Source: a virus. Taken from it: 31,167 nt of DNA. The translations under genes and the position numbers were made by a program. A model generated the notes under the pieces. That model did no database searches and was not told where the DNA came from. It saw only the letters and a program-made list of their open reading frames with translations. The stretch is from IMG/VR virus record IMGVR_UViG_3300032053_000330, positions 1-31,167 of that record; one strand, 5' to 3'. Positions 28,769 through 31,167 of the stretch are shown here, piece by piece. Numbering within the stretch: the first letter of the stretch is position 1; each line of letters starts with the position of its first letter.

Positions 28769-30774
28769 TATTGTTGTATTAAACTTTGAATATTGGGAAC
28801 TGCTTCGTTAGTATTGGCACTTTGACCGACCCTTGAAGCAATCATATCACCCATTGTTTTTTGCTGTTGTCCTCCACCACCCATCATCGGCATTACTGGT
28901 TGTTGTTGTTTAAATAACTTCTGCGGATTTTCTTCCGACATAATGGCAAATCTTTTCTTGGCATAATCGTAATTCAACGAATCAATGCCAAATAATATCT
29001 GGGCTTCTTTAAGTCTGCTGATAAACAAAGTTCTCTTCAATTCAGAAACATTCTTCTCGCTAGGAGTAATCTCAACATACCATTTAAGTTTAAGAGTTCT
29101 CAATACTTCTGGATTAACATAAACCTTTTTAACTTTCTTATTAGGAAATCTAATTGAGTTGCTAAGTATTTCTTCTTCGGCTAATACTTGGTCTGGACTC
29201 ATTGAATTTGCTTTCTCTGGATTAAACTCAATTATCTTACTGACATCTTCTTCTTCGCCAGTTGAATCCAGGTTTATACTTCTGTAAGTATTAACTATCT
29301 CGTTTTTATAAATGTCAATCTTGCTGTCTATGGGAGTTGTCCAGTTGGCACAAATATTATGAACACGAAGCCAGGTAAGTTGTCGTTCAAATTCCATCGC
29401 ACCGAGAACAACCCAACCAAGTTTCATCAGTTGTTGTTTTTTTAATTCCTGAACTTCGGTGGCAGTAGTTCCCGATTTAGTTTGGTCGCCAGAAAATACT
29501 GGATTAACAGTTTTCTCATTGACTAATTGCTTAATCAAGTTAAAGACGGAAAACTCACCCTGGGTTACACCAAGTTGCTGTTCTCCAAGTAAAGAATATA
29601 ACTGACCCTTACCGATTCCCTGAGTAATCTTACCGCCCAAGAATATATCACGACTTAAAATACGGTTGGAGTTATTAACCATTGGAGGTTTGAAAGACTG
29701 GCGTGTTTTGAGAATCATCAGTCTTAAAAACTCATCAAGCATCTGTTGGTCAACTTTCATCTTGGCTGGAATTGATTTTGAGTAAGCCCAGAATCTTGTC
29801 AATGCTTCTGCGTCAAACTTGGCAAGCGGAATTTCACCAGAAGGAGAAACTGCCGTTAAAGGAAAACCAATCGGCAACATCATCACCCCGTTAAGCAAAA
29901 TCATAAACTCGTTATTCCACTTGTCAAAGTATTTAACCACTTCGACCATATCATTCTCAGTTTCAATCAGAGTCCAATTACGATAACTTATAACTTCATC
30001 GTCAGTAATCTTAACTACTTTTTTAGAAACATATTCAAATCTTTCCCAATCTCCATAAAGAGTTTTTGCTTCATCATAAGATAATAAATCCCTGATAAAG
30101 GCATAGGGTTGATTCCAGATAAAAAATTCACGGATATTACCAAGATAAACTTTTGTGCCAGAAAGTAAATTAGACTGACATTCGCCCAAAGTCTTTTCCA
30201 GTCTGACAGACCATTTGATACTTTTCAAATCTTTAACGCCATTGGAAGACCAGGCTTCATCAAGTGTCTTAACGACATTATTTCTTTCTACAAAAAGTTC
30301 TTCAACAAAGGCAGTTCCCTGGTCTAAACCCTCTTTGTAATAAAGAGGTCTCTTAGCTTCATAGAGGTCAATATGTTTTGACTTTCTTACCATATCACCC
30401 ATCACCCAACCCATTTCATTGAGCATTATATCGTCTTGGTCAAAAGCAATTATACTGGAATCAAAATTAAAATTTAAAAGAGCCGATAGTAATGTAGTCT
30501 CTTTTTCCATTGTCGTGCCAGTAACAATCCTGACATCTTCGGCATTTTTCTTTTCTCTCAAATATGAATAGGCGGCTTTAGAATTTTCCTCGTAGTAGGT
30601 CATATAATCCATATCGTCAAATTCTGGATATGACCCATTTCGTTGGTCTCTGGATTTCTCTAATCTGCTTAAAAGATAACCACGATATTTTGTTTCATCA
30701 TCAGTATAATCTACTTTAGACACCATCTTTTCTTCTTCTAAAGCAGGTATCTCCTGTTTATTTTTCTTTGCCAT
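28768..30774 (-). CDS. Portal protein
   Basis: A 668-residue protein, the size of a podovirus-type portal. The central region, about residues 330-500, is helical. It includes KSIPAKMKVDQQMLDEFLRL and the stretch SGTTATEVQELKKQQLMKLG, which resembles the stem and crown helices of portal proteins with their T-A-T-E-V motif. The C-terminus is Gln/Gly-rich (GGGGQQQ) and probably disordered. The portal forms the dodecameric ring through which DNA is packaged and ejected. It lies just upstream of the small helical gene and begins 5 bases after the 111-aa gene. The leader is GTTTAAAATAT. Confidence 0.75.
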   Translation of the reverse strand: MAKKNKQEIPALEEEKMVSKVDYTDDETKYRGYLLSRLEKSRDQRNGSYPEFDDMDYMTYYEENSKAAYSYLREKKNAEDVRIVTGTTMEKETTLLSALLNFNFDSSIIAFDQDDIMLNEMGWVMGDMVRKSKHIDLYEAKRPLYYKEGLDQGTAFVEELFVERNNVVKTLDEAWSSNGVKDLKSIKWSVRLEKTLGECQSNLLSGTKVYLGNIREFFIWNQPYAFIRDLLSYDEAKTLYGDWERFEYVSKKVVKITDDEVISYRNWTLIETENDMVEVVKYFDKWNNEFMILLNGVMMLPIGFPLTAVSPSGEIPLAKFDAEALTRFWAYSKSIPAKMKVDQQMLDEFLRLMILKTRQSFKPPMVNNSNRILSRDIFLGGKITQGIGKGQLYSLLGEQQLGVTQGEFSVFNLIKQLVNEKTVNPVFSGDQTKSGTTATEVQELKKQQLMKLGWVVLGAMEFERQLTWLRVHNICANWTTPIDSKIDIYKNEIVNTYRSINLDSTGEEEDVSKIIEFNPEKANSMSPDQVLAEEEILSNSIRFPNKKVKKVYVNPEVLRTLKLKWYVEITPSEKNVSELKRTLFISRLKEAQILFGIDSLNYDYAKKRFAIMSEENPQKLFKQQQPVMPMMGGGGQQQKTMGDMIASRVGQSANTNEAVPNIQSLIQQ

Positions 30775-30779
30775 ATATT

Positions 30780-31115
30780 TTAAACACTATAATTTTTAAA
30801 TGTTTTATTATAACTTCCGTCACCTTTTGAATATGCAATTCCATCTTTACCAACTAACCACCATTCAAATTTCAAATATGGGTCTTCACTATCATCTATA
30901 AAATCAATCGCAAAATTTTGACTTATGTAAATATGAATATCATTTAATTCATTTGTTACAGTTAGTTTTGACGATATTCTTTTAACTTCTTCCAAATTAC
31001 TTAATTGATTTTTTCTAACTATAACTAAATGTCCTATTCCACCAAGTAAAGATTGAGCATATAAAACTCCACTTTTAGTTGGCAGATGAGAATTTTCCAT
31101 TACGATTTCTTTCAT
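30780..31115 (-). CDS. Hypothetical protein upstream of portal
   Basis: A 111-residue protein with beta and helical segments (HLVIVRKNQLSNLEEVKRIS, DIHIYISQNFAIDFIDDSED, EWWLVGKDGIAYSKGDGSYN). No family is recognised. Its start overlaps the stop of the preceding partial gene (ATGA), and it ends 5 bases before the portal start, placing it in the packaging/portal operon. Head-assembly or packaging accessory is possible. Confidence 0.55.
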   Translation of the reverse strand: MKEIVMENSHLPTKSGVLYAQSLLGGIGHLVIVRKNQLSNLEEVKRISSKLTVTNELNDIHIYISQNFAIDFIDDSEDPYLKFEWWLVGKDGIAYSKGDGSYNKTFKNYSV

Positions 31116-31167
31116 AGCACGCTAAATTTATCGTAAGATTGGTTGTCTTCTTTGGCTGCCAACTCTT
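31112..31167 (-). CDS. C-terminal end of an upstream gene
   Basis: The last 17 codons of a gene running off the right edge (ELAAKEDNQSYDKFSVL, then TGA). The stop overlaps the next start by ATGA coupling. In phages the gene just upstream of the portal block is often the large terminase, but these few residues do not identify it. Confidence 0.45.
   Translation of the reverse strand, partial: ELAAKEDNQSYDKFSVL

Noticed and set aside
638-31115. Alternative genetic code (TGA or TAG reassigned)
   Set aside because: Long genes end cleanly at TAA, TAG and TGA stops with coupled downstream starts, so the standard code is sufficient.
31112-31167. Large terminase call for the right-edge gene
   Set aside because: Only 17 residues are visible; position next to the portal suggests it but no motif can be seen.

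Overview
This window is most of the late (virion and lysis) half of an AT-rich tailed-phage or prophage genome, plus the end of an oppositely directed early-type operon. The phage assignment rests on a portal-like protein, a probable scaffold, a small beta-rich head protein next to an HK97-like major capsid protein, fibre-like proteins, large internal-virion-like proteins and a holin with lysis genes. I see no tape-measure, tail-tube, sheath or baseplate gene. A beta-propeller-like tail protein and three long internal-type proteins are present instead, so a short-tailed (podovirus-like) particle is my best inference. Nearly every gene begins after an A/T-rich leader of the form TAAATTTATG or AAATAAATATG and lacks a Shine-Dalgarno sequence. 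This points to a host that relies little on Shine-Dalgarno pairing. Bacteroidota, or a candidate-phylum bacterium such as Patescibacteria, would fit, but the sequence does not settle it. The standard genetic code works throughout.

Layout. Positions 1-2148 (+ strand): the end of a zinc-ribbon gene, a small unknown gene, a 200-base structured non-coding stretch with tRNA-like end pairings, then a DEDDy exonuclease with a zinc ribbon, a small sigma factor and a Cys-rich mini-protein. A near-perfect 15-bp bidirectional terminator (2176-2217) separates this operon from everything else, which runs on the - strand.

Reading the - strand from right to left (its transcription order): the end of an upstream gene, a small unknown gene, portal, four small or coiled-coil proteins including a 49-aa basic protein, a probable scaffold, two unknown proteins, a GT-A glycosyltransferase, a hairpin-rich leader, a beta-rich head protein, the major capsid protein, a 20-codon micro-ORF, a beta-helix protein and a DnaJ-type zinc protein. 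Then come a tandem duplicated pair of small beta proteins, a long coiled coil, fibre-like proteins, an XhlA-like membrane protein, a probable head-tail or tail adaptor, a beta-propeller-like tail protein, an 804-aa receptor-binding-type fibre, three internal or ejection-type proteins (401, 382 and 1299 aa) and a lytic-transglycosylase-like protein.

Positions 4000-5450 are an unusual accessory patch. Two small genes are bracketed by direct and inverted repeats. Next to them is a GC-rich segment, about 53-57% GC against about 22-35% around it, with strong Shine-Dalgarno sequences and a strongly foldable RNA. After this patch come a stand-alone NrdD-like glycyl-radical-loop protein and the lysis cassette (papain-like peptidase, Hol118-like holin, membrane protein), ending at the shared terminator.

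How the parts may work together: the phage sigma factor probably redirects host RNA polymerase to phage promoters. The long, tightly packed - strand block builds the particle. The internal proteins and transglycosylase would help deliver DNA through the envelope, and the peptidase, holin and membrane protein would release progeny. The NrdD-like stub may support nucleotide synthesis in anaerobic or oxygen-stressed cells.
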